Of a stretch of DNA of 64,000 nucleotides, positions 42,557 through 51,472 are shown piece by piece. The notes beneath the pieces were generated by a model. The model ran no database searches. It was not told the DNA's origin and was given only the letters and a program-made list of their open reading frames with translations. Source of the stretch: Atopobiaceae bacterium (GTDB lineage: Bacteria; Actinomycetota; Coriobacteriia; Coriobacteriales; Atopobiaceae); NCBI GenBank assembly GCA_017533825.1, contig JAFWIE010000035.1, forward strand, positions 1 through 64,000. Reading direction: 5' to 3'. The position numbers and the translations under genes are program-made. Within the stretch, counting starts at the first letter, position 1, and every line of letters starts with the position of its first letter.

Positions 42557-42952
42557 ATGAGGTATGAAGGGAATCTCGCTCCACAGCTTGAGGAATCCGC
42601 CTGGGTGTCTGCGCGTCCTGCCGTCTTCACATCTGTCAAGGGCGGAGGCCTCGACGCCGCGGTGCGCGAGGGCGTCTCGCCCTCATTCTTTTCCAAGGTT
42701 GTGCTCATCGTCGCCATCATCTTTGCTCTCTGCGCCATTGGCATGGCGCGCGTGACGCTCACTGCCGGTACCGTTGCGATGCTCCAAGCGAATGACGAGG
42801 TCAGCTCGCAAATCAAGGACCTGCGGACGCTGAACGCCGACTTGCGGATTGAGCGCTCGCTCTTCAGTGGCTCAGAGCGTATCGGACGCATCGCGACACA
42901 AAACCTTGGCATGGTGCACGCAAGCGAGGTAGACTGTCTGACTCTTGACTAG
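42557..42952 (+). CDS. ftsL: FtsL-like septum protein
   Basis: 131 residues. A cytoplasmic N-terminus (~55 residues) leads to one transmembrane helix (VVLIVAIIFALCAIGMARV, ~54-74) and an extracytoplasmic coiled-coil (QANDEVSSQIKDLRTLNADLRIERSLFSG), the FtsL/DivIC layout. Identity is supported mainly by this layout and by its place between rsmH and ftsI, since FtsL sequences diverge strongly. The start at 42557 follows GGAGGG with 10-base spacing. It should form the FtsQ-FtsL-FtsB subcomplex that activates FtsW/FtsI. Confidence 0.82.
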   Translation: MRYEGNLAPQLEESAWVSARPAVFTSVKGGGLDAAVREGVSPSFFSKVVLIVAIIFALCAIGMARVTLTAGTVAMLQANDEVSSQIKDLRTLNADLRIERSLFSGSERIGRIATQNLGMVHASEVDCLTLD

Positions 42953-43041
42953 CAGGCGGGTCGAGGGTCACGGATGGTGCCGAGCACGGTTGTCTGGGAC
43001 AAGCCGCACGAACCCAGACGATCGCCGAGGAGAAGGTGCAC

Positions 43042-44769
43042 ATGAGACGTAGTCGGCATGGGGAGTCCTCTTACGATGAGGAGTCACGCAAGCGCCCTCA
43101 CGCGAGTGGGGACGCGCTGCGTAACGTGTTCTTCGTGCTTGTCGGCATCATGGTGCTCATCGTCATACGTCTTGCGTATCTGCAGCTCGTCAAGGGTCCC
43201 GAATTCGCACACAAGGCAGAGCTCCGGCGGACGACCACGATTGAGCTCCAGGCGCGTCGTGGCACCATCTACGATCGCAACGGCAACGTCTTGGCCATGA
43301 GCGAGGAATGCTACGACGTGTATTGCAATCCCAAGGAGATCGTCGACGCAGATGCGGAGGCCAAGCTTGTCGAACGCTGGCTCGGTGGTGACGTCATCGC
43401 GTATCGCGAGCTCATGGGGAAGGACTCAACCTTCGTCTACCTCACGCGCAAGGCAGACAAGGAGGCATGCGAGTCGATGCGGGCGGAGCTCCTTGCCGAA
43501 GGCTACGCGGGCGTCTACCTCATCCGCCAGATGCATCGCGTGTACCCGTTTGGGCGCGTGTGCGGGCAGATTCTCGGCATGGTCGACATGGACGGCAGGG
43601 GAATCACAGGCATCGAGAACGCCTACGACGAGGAGCTCAGCGGCAAGAACGGGGAGATGACCATAGAGACGGGCCTCGGCGGCATTCCCATAGCGGGTGG
43701 GGTCTACGAGGTCACGGAACCCATCAACGGCGACGACATCGTGCTCGCCATCGATAAGGACGTGCAGGCGTTCGTGGAGCAGGCGGTGGAGAAGGCCGTG
43801 GCAAAGAACAAGGCGAAGTCCGGCTTCTGCATGGTATGCGACCCACGCAATGGCGAGATCATCGCAGCGTGCTCGACGCCCTATGCCGACCTCTCGAATC
43901 CCGAGTCGATTTCGGGCGAGGCACTCAATCTCAAGCTTGTCTCTGACTCCTACGAGCCGGGGTCGATCTTCAAGGTGCTGACCGCCGCGATTGGCCTCGA
44001 GAGCGGCACGGTGGCCTCGAGCGACTACTTCACCGTGCCTCCCACCATGTTCGTGGGACAAGACCTCGTCGAGGATGAGGATGGTAGGGGCGAGACCTTG
44101 GAGATGAACCTGCGCGAGGTCCTTCGTCGTTCCTCGAACGTGGGGGCCGCACTCATCGCGGAGGAAGCCATCGGAGCGGATGCGCTCGCGGACGGAATCG
44201 ATGCGTTCGGCATCGGCAAGCTCACGGGCGTCGACTATCCGGGCGAGGCGGTCGGCCTCGTCAAGGCGCGCTCCCAGTATGATCCATCGTCAGTTGGCTC
44301 AATGTCCTTTGGTCAGGGCATCGCCATACCCATGATTCAGATGGTGCGGGCAGTGAGTTCGATTGCGTGCGAGGGAAAGCTGCCGATTCCGCACTTCGTC
44401 ATGAGTGTGGACGGCAAGGGCAAGGACTGGAGCTCCGATGAGCACTCGGTCTCCGTGGTGACGGCAGAGAAGGTCGCCGACATGATGCGTACGGTGGTCG
44501 AGGACGGAACCGGGCAATCTGCGGCGGTGGATGGGTACGACGTCGCGGCAAAGACGGGCACGGGCGAACAGGCAGAGAATGGCAAGTACAAGAAGGATAA
44601 GTACCTTGCCTCGCTCATCGGCTTCGCTCCAGCCAAGGACCCTGTGGCGTTGGTCTATGTGGGTTTGAACGAAACTCCATATATGTCCTACTCATCCGCA
44701 GGTCCGGTCTTCTCGGCTATTATGGGTGAGGTTCTTGCGGACTTGAGCGTTCCGTCGTTTACACGGTAG
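43042..44769 (+). CDS. ftsI: Septal peptidoglycan transpeptidase (PBP3/FtsI)
   Basis: 575 residues. A short basic cytoplasmic tail and one transmembrane helix (NVFFVLVGIMVLIVIRLAYL, ~29-48) precede the PBP dimer domain (ARRGTIYDRNGNVLA) and the transpeptidase domain. The active-site motifs are SxxK in PGSIFK, SxN in RRSSNVG and KTG in AAKTGTGEQ. There are no PASTA domains. ATG 43042 is preferred over GTG 43036, which overlaps the ribosome site GAGGAGAAGG. It cross-links septal peptidoglycan. Confidence 0.95.
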   Translation: MRRSRHGESSYDEESRKRPHASGDALRNVFFVLVGIMVLIVIRLAYLQLVKGPEFAHKAELRRTTTIELQARRGTIYDRNGNVLAMSEECYDVYCNPKEIVDADAEAKLVERWLGGDVIAYRELMGKDSTFVYLTRKADKEACESMRAELLAEGYAGVYLIRQMHRVYPFGRVCGQILGMVDMDGRGITGIENAYDEELSGKNGEMTIETGLGGIPIAGGVYEVTEPINGDDIVLAIDKDVQAFVEQAVEKAVAKNKAKSGFCMVCDPRNGEIIAACSTPYADLSNPESISGEALNLKLVSDSYEPGSIFKVLTAAIGLESGTVASSDYFTVPPTMFVGQDLVEDEDGRGETLEMNLREVLRRSSNVGAALIAEEAIGADALADGIDAFGIGKLTGVDYPGEAVGLVKARSQYDPSSVGSMSFGQGIAIPMIQMVRAVSSIACEGKLPIPHFVMSVDGKGKDWSSDEHSVSVVTAEKVADMMRTVVEDGTGQSAAVDGYDVAAKTGTGEQAENGKYKKDKYLASLIGFAPAKDPVALVYVGLNETPYMSYSSAGPVFSAIMGEVLADLSVPSFTR

Positions 44770-44786
44770 CTCGGGGAGGGGATGCA

Positions 44787-46226
44787 ATGATACGCATGAC
44801 TGTTGCAGACATGCTCGAGGCGACCAGCGCCGTGCTTATTGCGGGCGCGGCGACTACGTCGTTCGAAGGCGTGTGCATTGACTCGCGTCAGGTTGAGGAA
44901 GGCGCGGCGTTCGTGGCGTTGCTCGGCGAGCGCGTCGACGGTAACCGCTATGCCGTGCCTGCCATCGAGGCGGGTGCGCATGTGGCCGTGCTGACGCGGG
45001 AGGCCGATCCGAGGCTCTTGGAGACGGCCGCGCTCTATGGCGCCGCTGTTGTGAGGGCCCAGAAGGACGACGGTGAGGAGTTCATGCTGAGGCTTGCGCG
45101 CGCGTGGCGCCTGCGCAACCCCCAGTGGGCCGTAGTTGGCGTGACGGGCTCGGTGGGAAAGACCACCACCAAGGATATGCTGGCAGCCGCCCTTGCGGTG
45201 ACGCGCAGGACGCACGCAACCAAGGGTAACTACAACAACCTCTTGGGTGTTCCCCTCACGCTCTTCTCGGCATCGCCTGACGACGAGGCGCTCGTCGTGG
45301 AGATGGGCATGAACGTCCCTGGCGAGATGGTGCGACTCTCTGATGTGGTGAAGCCCAACGTCGCGGTCGTGACCAACGTCGGCACGAGCCACATCGGCAA
45401 CTTGGGTTCGCGCGAGGGCATCGCGCGCGAGAAGGCGCAAATCGTGACTGGCATGCGCCTGGTCGATGGCTTCAATGCCGCGCTCGTGCTCAGCGACGGC
45501 GACGACTTCGCCGACCTCATGGAGGACGCGTATGCCAAGCCCGCCGGCATCGACGTGCTGCGAGTGGGTGCTGGCGAGAGTTGCGCGGTTCGTCCGATTG
45601 ACGTCACCTTCGACGAGGACGGCCTGCCCTACGTACGCCTCGCCTTCTCGGATGGACTCGAGCTCGAAGGTCAACTGCCCCTGCCGGGACGCGCGATGGT
45701 GTATGACTTGTTGAGTGCCATGGGCGCTGCGTGGGCCATCGGAACGCCGCGCGAGGATGCGTTCGCGGGCATCTTGGGCATGCATGCGTCGCGCATGCGA
45801 CTCGAGGTTCGCCACGCGGCGGGTTTCCCACGCGTGATCGACGACACCTACAACGCGAGTCCCGCGTCGATTGCGGCTTCGTTGGAGGTCTTGTTCTCCA
45901 TGAAGTGCGCAGGCAGAAGGATTGCGGTGCTCGGGGAGGTGGGGGAGCTCGGTGCCGAGTCTGCGCGACTGCATGGCCTCATCGGCGCCTATGCCGCGGC
46001 AAAGCCGCTCGACATGCTCGCCTTCGTGGGTGGTGAGGCGGCGGACGTGATGGCAGATGCCGCCCTTACCATGGGCTTCTCTGCAGACAAGCTTGAGCGC
46101 TTTGCGACGGCGGAGGATGCGGCGCGCGTCCTGGCACCGATTCTCATGACGGATGACCTGGTGCTCGCCAAGGGCTCGCGTTCCGTGGGCCTCGACCGAT
46201 TTGTGGAGGGAGTGTTCGCCCGATGA
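44787..46226 (+). CDS. murF: UDP-MurNAc-tripeptide:D-Ala-D-Ala ligase
   Basis: 479 residues. The ATP-binding loop is GVTGSVGKTTTKDML, with GNYNNLLGVPLTL and VIDDTYNASPASI as further Mur-ligase motifs. It adds D-Ala-D-Ala to the UDP-MurNAc-tripeptide. murE, normally its upstream neighbour, is absent here and must be elsewhere. GGGGAGGGG precedes the start. The end overlaps mraY by 4 bp (ATGA). Confidence 0.95.
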   Translation: MIRMTVADMLEATSAVLIAGAATTSFEGVCIDSRQVEEGAAFVALLGERVDGNRYAVPAIEAGAHVAVLTREADPRLLETAALYGAAVVRAQKDDGEEFMLRLARAWRLRNPQWAVVGVTGSVGKTTTKDMLAAALAVTRRTHATKGNYNNLLGVPLTLFSASPDDEALVVEMGMNVPGEMVRLSDVVKPNVAVVTNVGTSHIGNLGSREGIAREKAQIVTGMRLVDGFNAALVLSDGDDFADLMEDAYAKPAGIDVLRVGAGESCAVRPIDVTFDEDGLPYVRLAFSDGLELEGQLPLPGRAMVYDLLSAMGAAWAIGTPREDAFAGILGMHASRMRLEVRHAAGFPRVIDDTYNASPASIAASLEVLFSMKCAGRRIAVLGEVGELGAESARLHGLIGAYAAAKPLDMLAFVGGEAADVMADAALTMGFSADKLERFATAEDAARVLAPILMTDDLVLAKGSRSVGLDRFVEGVFAR

Positions 46227-47266
46227 TTGCGCGCTTGCTTGGGGATCCCAACTACCCGACCTATCAAGTATTCGTGGCTATCTTCATCAGCGCGTTGCTC
46301 ACCGGGGTGCTTATGCCCTTCTTCATCAAGTTCATGAAGAGTGGGGGCATAGGCCAGCAGATACGTGCTGATGGTCCGCAGCGTCACCTTGTGAAGCAAG
46401 GCACGCCCACCATGGGCGGGCTCATCATGCTCATTGGCGTGGTCATCACCTGCATCGTGATGGCCCCGCGCTCACCTGACCTGTTGTGCGCCATCGTGGC
46501 GATGCTCGTCACCGGGTCGCTGGGCCTGCTCGACGACATCGAGTCGGTGGCGCATAAGCGCTCGCTCGGACTGACGCCCAGCCAGAAGATGCTGGGTCTC
46601 GTCACGATATCGGTCGCCTTCTGCCTAGGCGCCGTCAATTGGGTGGGCATTCCGCCCATCGTGCGCTTCCCCGGGGGATTCACCGTCGACCTCGGCGTTC
46701 TCACTACCACTTTGGGGGAAGGCCCAGGGGCGTTTCGCATCCCTTGGCTCTATGTCATCTTCGTCTTCTTCCTGATGGCGGGGCTCTCGAATGCCGTTAA
46801 CCTTACTGATGGCTTGGATGGCCTTGCGGGCGGTACCGTCCTCGTTGCCATGCTGGGCATGGCAATGGTGGCATTCCGCTACGACGAGCTTTCCCTCGCC
46901 ATCTTCTCTGCCTCCATCGCAGGATCGTGCATCGGCTTTCTCTGGCACAACTGCTACCCAGCCTCGATCTTTATGGGGGACACCGGGTCGCTCGCGCTCG
47001 GCGCCGCCTTTGCGGCGTGCGCGGTGCTCACCAAGACCGAGGTGACGTCGCTTGTGATGGGCGGGCTCTTCGTCGCCGAGGCGCTCTCCGTCATCATTCA
47101 GGTCGCGAGCTTCAAGCTCACGGGCAAGCGCGTGTTCCTGATGGCGCCCATTCACCATCACTTCGAGCGGCTCGGATGGAGCGAGAACAAGGTCGTGATT
47201 CGCTTCTGGATCATCTCGGCCGCGTTCGTGGCCCTTGGCTTTGCCCTGTACTTCCAGCTTCGCTAG
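46223..47266 (+). CDS. mraY: Phospho-MurNAc-pentapeptide transferase
   Basis: 347 residues and about ten transmembrane helices. It transfers phospho-MurNAc-pentapeptide to undecaprenyl phosphate to make lipid I. Motifs visible are QHLVKQGTPTMGG-like (RHLVKQGTPTMGGL), NLTDGLDGLAGG, FMGDTGSLALG and APIHHHFERLGWSE. It overlaps the end of murF by 4 bp. Confidence 0.96.
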   Translation: MIARLLGDPNYPTYQVFVAIFISALLTGVLMPFFIKFMKSGGIGQQIRADGPQRHLVKQGTPTMGGLIMLIGVVITCIVMAPRSPDLLCAIVAMLVTGSLGLLDDIESVAHKRSLGLTPSQKMLGLVTISVAFCLGAVNWVGIPPIVRFPGGFTVDLGVLTTTLGEGPGAFRIPWLYVIFVFFLMAGLSNAVNLTDGLDGLAGGTVLVAMLGMAMVAFRYDELSLAIFSASIAGSCIGFLWHNCYPASIFMGDTGSLALGAAFAACAVLTKTEVTSLVMGGLFVAEALSVIIQVASFKLTGKRVFLMAPIHHHFERLGWSENKVVIRFWIISAAFVALGFALYFQLR

Positions 47267-47317
47267 CACAGGGTAGGCCTTCCGTCCGCCATGCTCAAAA
47301 CCTTAAGGAGGGGACAC

Positions 47318-48736
47318 ATGCAGTCATCGTTTGCCGCACAGCCGCTGGGTAGGGTTTGTGTGCTCGGTCTGGGTCGCACGGGGTTCGGTGTTGCCGACTA
47401 TCTCGTCGACCTCATGCCCAGCCGCGTCACTTCGGTGGATTTGTATGGGGGAGCACGATCCGTGCCAAGTGAGCGTACCGAAGAGCTCGTGGAACGCGGC
47501 GTGCGCGTCGTGTGCGGCACTGATGAGCTGGATGGCACCTACGACCTTGCCATCGTCTCTCCGGGCATTCCTGAGTCCTCTGCGTTCTTTGCCTCCGCAT
47601 GTGCCCATGCCGCCTCGGTCATCGGAGAGCCCGAGTTCGCGTGGCGCGAGAGTCCCGAGCGCTGGGTAGCCATCACGGGCACCAACGGCAAGACGACGAC
47701 AACGCTGCTCGCGACAGAGCTCCTCGAGATGGGTGGCTTGGCGGCAAAGGCCGTCGGCAATGTGGGCGTTGTCGCAACGGGTGAGGTCGCGCATCGTGCA
47801 GAGGGCTCTTGGTTCGTTGCCGAGCTCTCCAGCTTCCAACTTGTCACGGCGTACGAGTTGCATCCGCGCGTCGCGTGCCTGCTCAACATCACGCCCGATC
47901 ACCTGGAATGGCACGGGTCCCTCGATGCCTATGCCGAGGCCAAGGAGCGGATATTCGCGAACCTCGATGAGAATGACCTTGCGGTCGTCTCGGTGGACGA
48001 CGACCGATGCCGGGAGGTTGCCGCCCGCTTGGAGGAGCGCGGTCTGCGCGTCTGCAGAGTGAGTGTGTTCGAGGTGCCGGATACACCCAATGCAGCCTTC
48101 CTGCGCGAAGGTCGTCTCGTCGTTCGTCGCGACGGCAGAGAGGTTCCACTCGTGCGCAGGGAGAACATGACCCTCAAGGGTGACCATAACGTACAAAACG
48201 TGCTCGTCGCTTCGGCGCTTGCGCTCGAGGTGGGCATCTCTGACGCGGCCGTAAGCCAGGTGCTGATGTCGTTCTCGCCGCTCGAGCACCGCATCGAGCC
48301 GTGTGGGGAGCTCGGGGGCGTACAGTACGTCAATGACTCGAAGGCGACCAACGTGGATTCGGTCGAGAAGGCACTCACGGCATTCGAGCCGGGCAAGGTC
48401 GTGCTCCTCCTTGGGGGGTACGACAAGGGTACGAGCCTTGATTCGTTGGCGCGTGCCGTTGCGAAGCGGTGTCGCGTGGCTGTTTGCTACGGTGCCGCGG
48501 GTCCGCGCATAGCGGCTGCGCTGCGCGACGTGCATGTGGCGAGCGGACTCGTCGTGGCTGAGGAGGCTCATCTTGCCCAGGCGTTCGACCGTGCCGTGGC
48601 GCTTGCCAGGCGGGGGGACGTGGTGCTGCTTTCGCCTGCGTGCTCGTCGTTTGACGAGTTCTCGAGCTTCCATGAGCGTGGCGAGGTCTTCAAGGGCTTG
48701 GTCGCCCGGCTTGGCGCATCAGGGAGTTTGGCGTGA
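47318..48736 (+). CDS. murD: UDP-MurNAc-L-Ala:D-Glu ligase
   Basis: 472 residues. The N-terminal Rossmann-like segment is CVLGLGRTGFGVADYL, the ATP loop ITGTNGKTTTTLLA, then ELSSFQL, NITPDHLEWHGS, and YVNDSKATNVDSVEKAL. It adds D-Glu to UDP-MurNAc-L-Ala. The start at 47318 follows GGAGGGG; an upstream in-frame ATG at 47291 is less well placed. The stop overlaps the GTG start of ftsW. Confidence 0.95.
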   Translation: MQSSFAAQPLGRVCVLGLGRTGFGVADYLVDLMPSRVTSVDLYGGARSVPSERTEELVERGVRVVCGTDELDGTYDLAIVSPGIPESSAFFASACAHAASVIGEPEFAWRESPERWVAITGTNGKTTTTLLATELLEMGGLAAKAVGNVGVVATGEVAHRAEGSWFVAELSSFQLVTAYELHPRVACLLNITPDHLEWHGSLDAYAEAKERIFANLDENDLAVVSVDDDRCREVAARLEERGLRVCRVSVFEVPDTPNAAFLREGRLVVRRDGREVPLVRRENMTLKGDHNVQNVLVASALALEVGISDAAVSQVLMSFSPLEHRIEPCGELGGVQYVNDSKATNVDSVEKALTAFEPGKVVLLLGGYDKGTSLDSLARAVAKRCRVAVCYGAAGPRIAAALRDVHVASGLVVAEEAHLAQAFDRAVALARRGDVVLLSPACSSFDEFSSFHERGEVFKGLVARLGASGSLA

Positions 48737-50151
48737 TTGCGGATTTGGTGAGGGACGGGTTGCCGTGGCGGAAGGCAGTAGCGGAATCCGGAGGACATCG
48801 TGCGCATGGTCAGGTGCCCGCGCGCATCATGGTGCCACGTGTTGTCTTCCTGGTGACGGCGTTTGGTCTCCTGATGTTCGGCATGCTCATGATTTACTCG
48901 TCGTCGTCCATCGTGGGACTCACGACGCGCTCATACGGTCATGATCCCACGTACTTTCTGGTGAGACAGGCTGGCTTTGCGATAGGCGGCATCGTCCTTG
49001 CCGTCGTGCTGGCATGCGTTGACTATCATGCATGGAAAGGAAGGTTGCTGACGGGAGCTTGGGTCCTCATGGTGTCGCTCCTCTTGGTGGTGTATACATC
49101 GCTCGCGGGACGCGACGCCTATGGCGCAACCCGCTGGATTGCCATTGGCCCCTTCTCACTGCAGCCGTCGGAGCTCTTCAAGGCGGCTATCATCTTGGTG
49201 GGGGCACGTCTTGCCGAGTTGTACTTCTGTGAGGGTTCGCTCGAGAGGGGCGAGGCGTTCAAGCACGCGTTTGTAGGGATTGGGATACCACTTATCCTGA
49301 TTGTCTGGCAGCCGGACAAGGGGACGACCGGCGTCGTGGTGCTCACACTGCTGGTGATGTGCTATCTGGCAGGGGTTTCTGGGTATCGGATCCTGTGTAT
49401 TGCCGCGCTGTTTGGCGTGGCCGCCATCTTGTACTCCCTCAAGGATGACTATTCGCGTCAGCGCATCTTTACCATGATTGACCCCTTCAAGGACGAGTAC
49501 GGCACTGGGTACCAACTGACGCAAGGATTCTATGCCTTCGGGTCGGGCGGTCTTACGGGCCTGGGTCTGGGCATGTCGAGGCAAAAGTACAACTACCTAC
49601 CCATGGCCCACAACGACTTCATCTTCGCCATCGTGGGTGAGGAGCTTGGCCTGATCGGTGCGGTGGGGATGCTTGCCGCGTTCGCACTGCTCCTGTGGAG
49701 TGGGCTGAAGATCGCGCAGTGCGCTCCGGACATCGCGGGAACCCTCATAGCGGCAGGCTGCACATCGCTCATCATCATCCAGCTGCTGCTCAACGTGGGT
49801 GGCGTGATCGGGGCCTTCCCGCTGACGGGCAAACCGGTTCCGTTCGTCTCGTATGGCGGCTCGTCAGTCATCTCGAGCCTCATGCTCGTGGGGCTCGTCT
49901 CCTCCGTTTCGCTGCGCTCCACGCTTCCCGAGACCTCGTATGAGGTACGCAGACGAGAGATGAGGCTCTCTGGCGAAGAGAAGCGCATGGAAGGGGAAGA
50001 TCAGCCCGTCGCACAGAGGACGCGCGAGATGCGACCCGGTTGGAGCGTCGTGGAGGGCGGAAGGCAAAGCGCTTCGGCGCCCCTTGCCGGTTACCGGCGC
50101 CTCGATTTGGGGCCAAGCGCCTCGGAACGGCTCAGGGACCGCCGTTCCTGA
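48733..50151 (+). CDS. ftsW: Septal peptidoglycan polymerase FtsW
   Basis: 472 residues, a SEDS-family lipid II polymerase with about ten transmembrane helices. Recognisable stretches are LMIYSSSSIVGL, RDAYGATRWIAIGPFSLQPSE, QPDKGTTGVV, KYNYLPMAHNDFIFAIVGEELG and VPFVSYGGSSVISSLMLVG. A ~75-residue basic cytoplasmic tail follows the last helix. The start codon is GTG, overlapping the murD stop by 4 bp. Confidence 0.95.
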   Translation: MIADLVRDGLPWRKAVAESGGHRAHGQVPARIMVPRVVFLVTAFGLLMFGMLMIYSSSSIVGLTTRSYGHDPTYFLVRQAGFAIGGIVLAVVLACVDYHAWKGRLLTGAWVLMVSLLLVVYTSLAGRDAYGATRWIAIGPFSLQPSELFKAAIILVGARLAELYFCEGSLERGEAFKHAFVGIGIPLILIVWQPDKGTTGVVVLTLLVMCYLAGVSGYRILCIAALFGVAAILYSLKDDYSRQRIFTMIDPFKDEYGTGYQLTQGFYAFGSGGLTGLGLGMSRQKYNYLPMAHNDFIFAIVGEELGLIGAVGMLAAFALLLWSGLKIAQCAPDIAGTLIAAGCTSLIIIQLLLNVGGVIGAFPLTGKPVPFVSYGGSSVISSLMLVGLVSSVSLRSTLPETSYEVRRREMRLSGEEKRMEGEDQPVAQRTREMRPGWSVVEGGRQSASAPLAGYRRLDLGPSASERLRDRRS

Positions 50152-50176
50152 TTTTGCGTAGGCTCTCATCAGCGTG

Positions 50177-50223
50177 AAACGTTTTTCGCGTGGGGGAGTG
50201 CCGCCCACGCGAAATCAACGTTT
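50177..50223. terminator. Hairpin between ftsW and murG
   Basis: TTTCGCGTGGG (50184-50194) and CCCACGCGAAA (50204-50214) form a perfect 11-bp stem; flanking AAACGTT and AACGTTT extend the symmetry. A TAGTAT at 50234-50239 may be a -10 for murG downstream, so this could be an internal terminator-promoter junction in the cluster. Confidence 0.5.
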
Positions 50224-50278
50224 TGTGCCTGTGGTAGTATCTTGCCCTATCTAGTGCCGAGGGGAGGACGGTGGAACG

Positions 50279-51397
50279 TTGACGAGGACGCTTGAGGTGG
50301 CCATTGCCGCAGGGGGTACTGCAGGACACATCAACCCTGCACTTGCACTGGCTGAGGAGCTGAGCACTCGCGGCCATCATGTGACGTTCTACGGCCAACC
50401 AAATCGCTTGGAAAGTCGTCTGGTCCCCGAGGCGGGCTATGACTTCGAGCAGATACGCGTTACCGGCTTCGATCGGAGTCGCCCGTGGACGCTTGTCTCT
50501 GCCCTCGTGCGCATGAGACGGGCAGAGCGACAGCTTCAGCGCGGCTTCGGCGATGGCTCGGTGCCGGACGTGGCTGTGGGCTTTGGTGCCTATGTGGAGA
50601 TGCCCCTGCTTCGGGTATGCCGAAAGCGCTCCATACCCTATGTGATACACGAGCAGAATTCGGTTGCCGGTCTCGCAAACCGCACCTGCGCTCGTGATGC
50701 CGCTGCGGTGTGTATATCTTTTCCCGACGCGAAGGCCGCTTTTGAGGGGAACATGGGCTCCCAGACGGGCCTTGTTGTGACGGGCAACCCGGTGCGGCGC
50801 TCCGTCATCGAGGCATCACGACGTGCGGGCAGAGAGGCATTTGGCGTGCTCGACGATGAGCTGATGGTGCTTGTGTTTGGAGGAAGCCTCGGCGCGCGCC
50901 ACCTCAACGAGGCCATGGTGTCGCTTGCCGAGGACTTGCTCGAACGTCCGAAGGTGCGCGTCGTTCACTCGACGGGAAACGAGCTATTCTCCGAGGTCGA
51001 CGAGTCGCTGGGCCTGTCGGCGGAGAAGCGGCTGCGCTGGGATGTGCGCCCCTACATCGATAACATGGGGGAGGCGCTTGCGGCAGCCGATCTGGTCATC
51101 TCGCGAGCGGGTGCTTCGTCCATCGCCGAGATAGCGGCCCTTGCCGTTCCGTCCGTCCTGGTGCCGTACCCACTTGCGACCGGTGATCATCAGACGACCA
51201 ACGCACGGTTCCTCGTGGACGCGGGTGCGACGGAGCTCGTCAATGATGCCAATCTCGACGGCGACGACTTTCATGACCTCGTGTTGCAACTCGTGGACGA
51301 CGACACACGACGTGCTGCGATGCGCGATGCGGCACGAGCGCTTGGTCAAGACAAAGCAGCGGCGTACCTCGCCGACCAAGTAGAGGCGGTTTGCTGA
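50279..51397 (+). CDS. murG: UDP-GlcNAc:lipid I transferase
   Basis: 372 residues. The N-terminal glycine-rich loop is AAGGTAGHINPALALAEEL. VIHEQNSVAGLANR and the acceptor-domain FGGSLGARHLNE and RAGASSIAEIAALAVPSVLVPYPLATGDHQTTNA are MurG signatures. It converts lipid I to lipid II on the inner membrane face. The start is TTG at 50279 because the in-frame alternatives upstream meet a stop; GGGGAGGA lies ~10 bases before. Confidence 0.95.
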   Translation: MTRTLEVAIAAGGTAGHINPALALAEELSTRGHHVTFYGQPNRLESRLVPEAGYDFEQIRVTGFDRSRPWTLVSALVRMRRAERQLQRGFGDGSVPDVAVGFGAYVEMPLLRVCRKRSIPYVIHEQNSVAGLANRTCARDAAAVCISFPDAKAAFEGNMGSQTGLVVTGNPVRRSVIEASRRAGREAFGVLDDELMVLVFGGSLGARHLNEAMVSLAEDLLERPKVRVVHSTGNELFSEVDESLGLSAEKRLRWDVRPYIDNMGEALAAADLVISRAGASSIAEIAALAVPSVLVPYPLATGDHQTTNARFLVDAGATELVNDANLDGDDFHDLVLQLVDDDTRRAAMRDAARALGQDKAAAYLADQVEAVC

Positions 51398-51472
51398 GGA
51401 TTTGCGCACAGCTCGTCTTCGCAGTCCAAAAGCACTAAACTGGTATGCTGCAACTTCCATAGAGGAGGACCC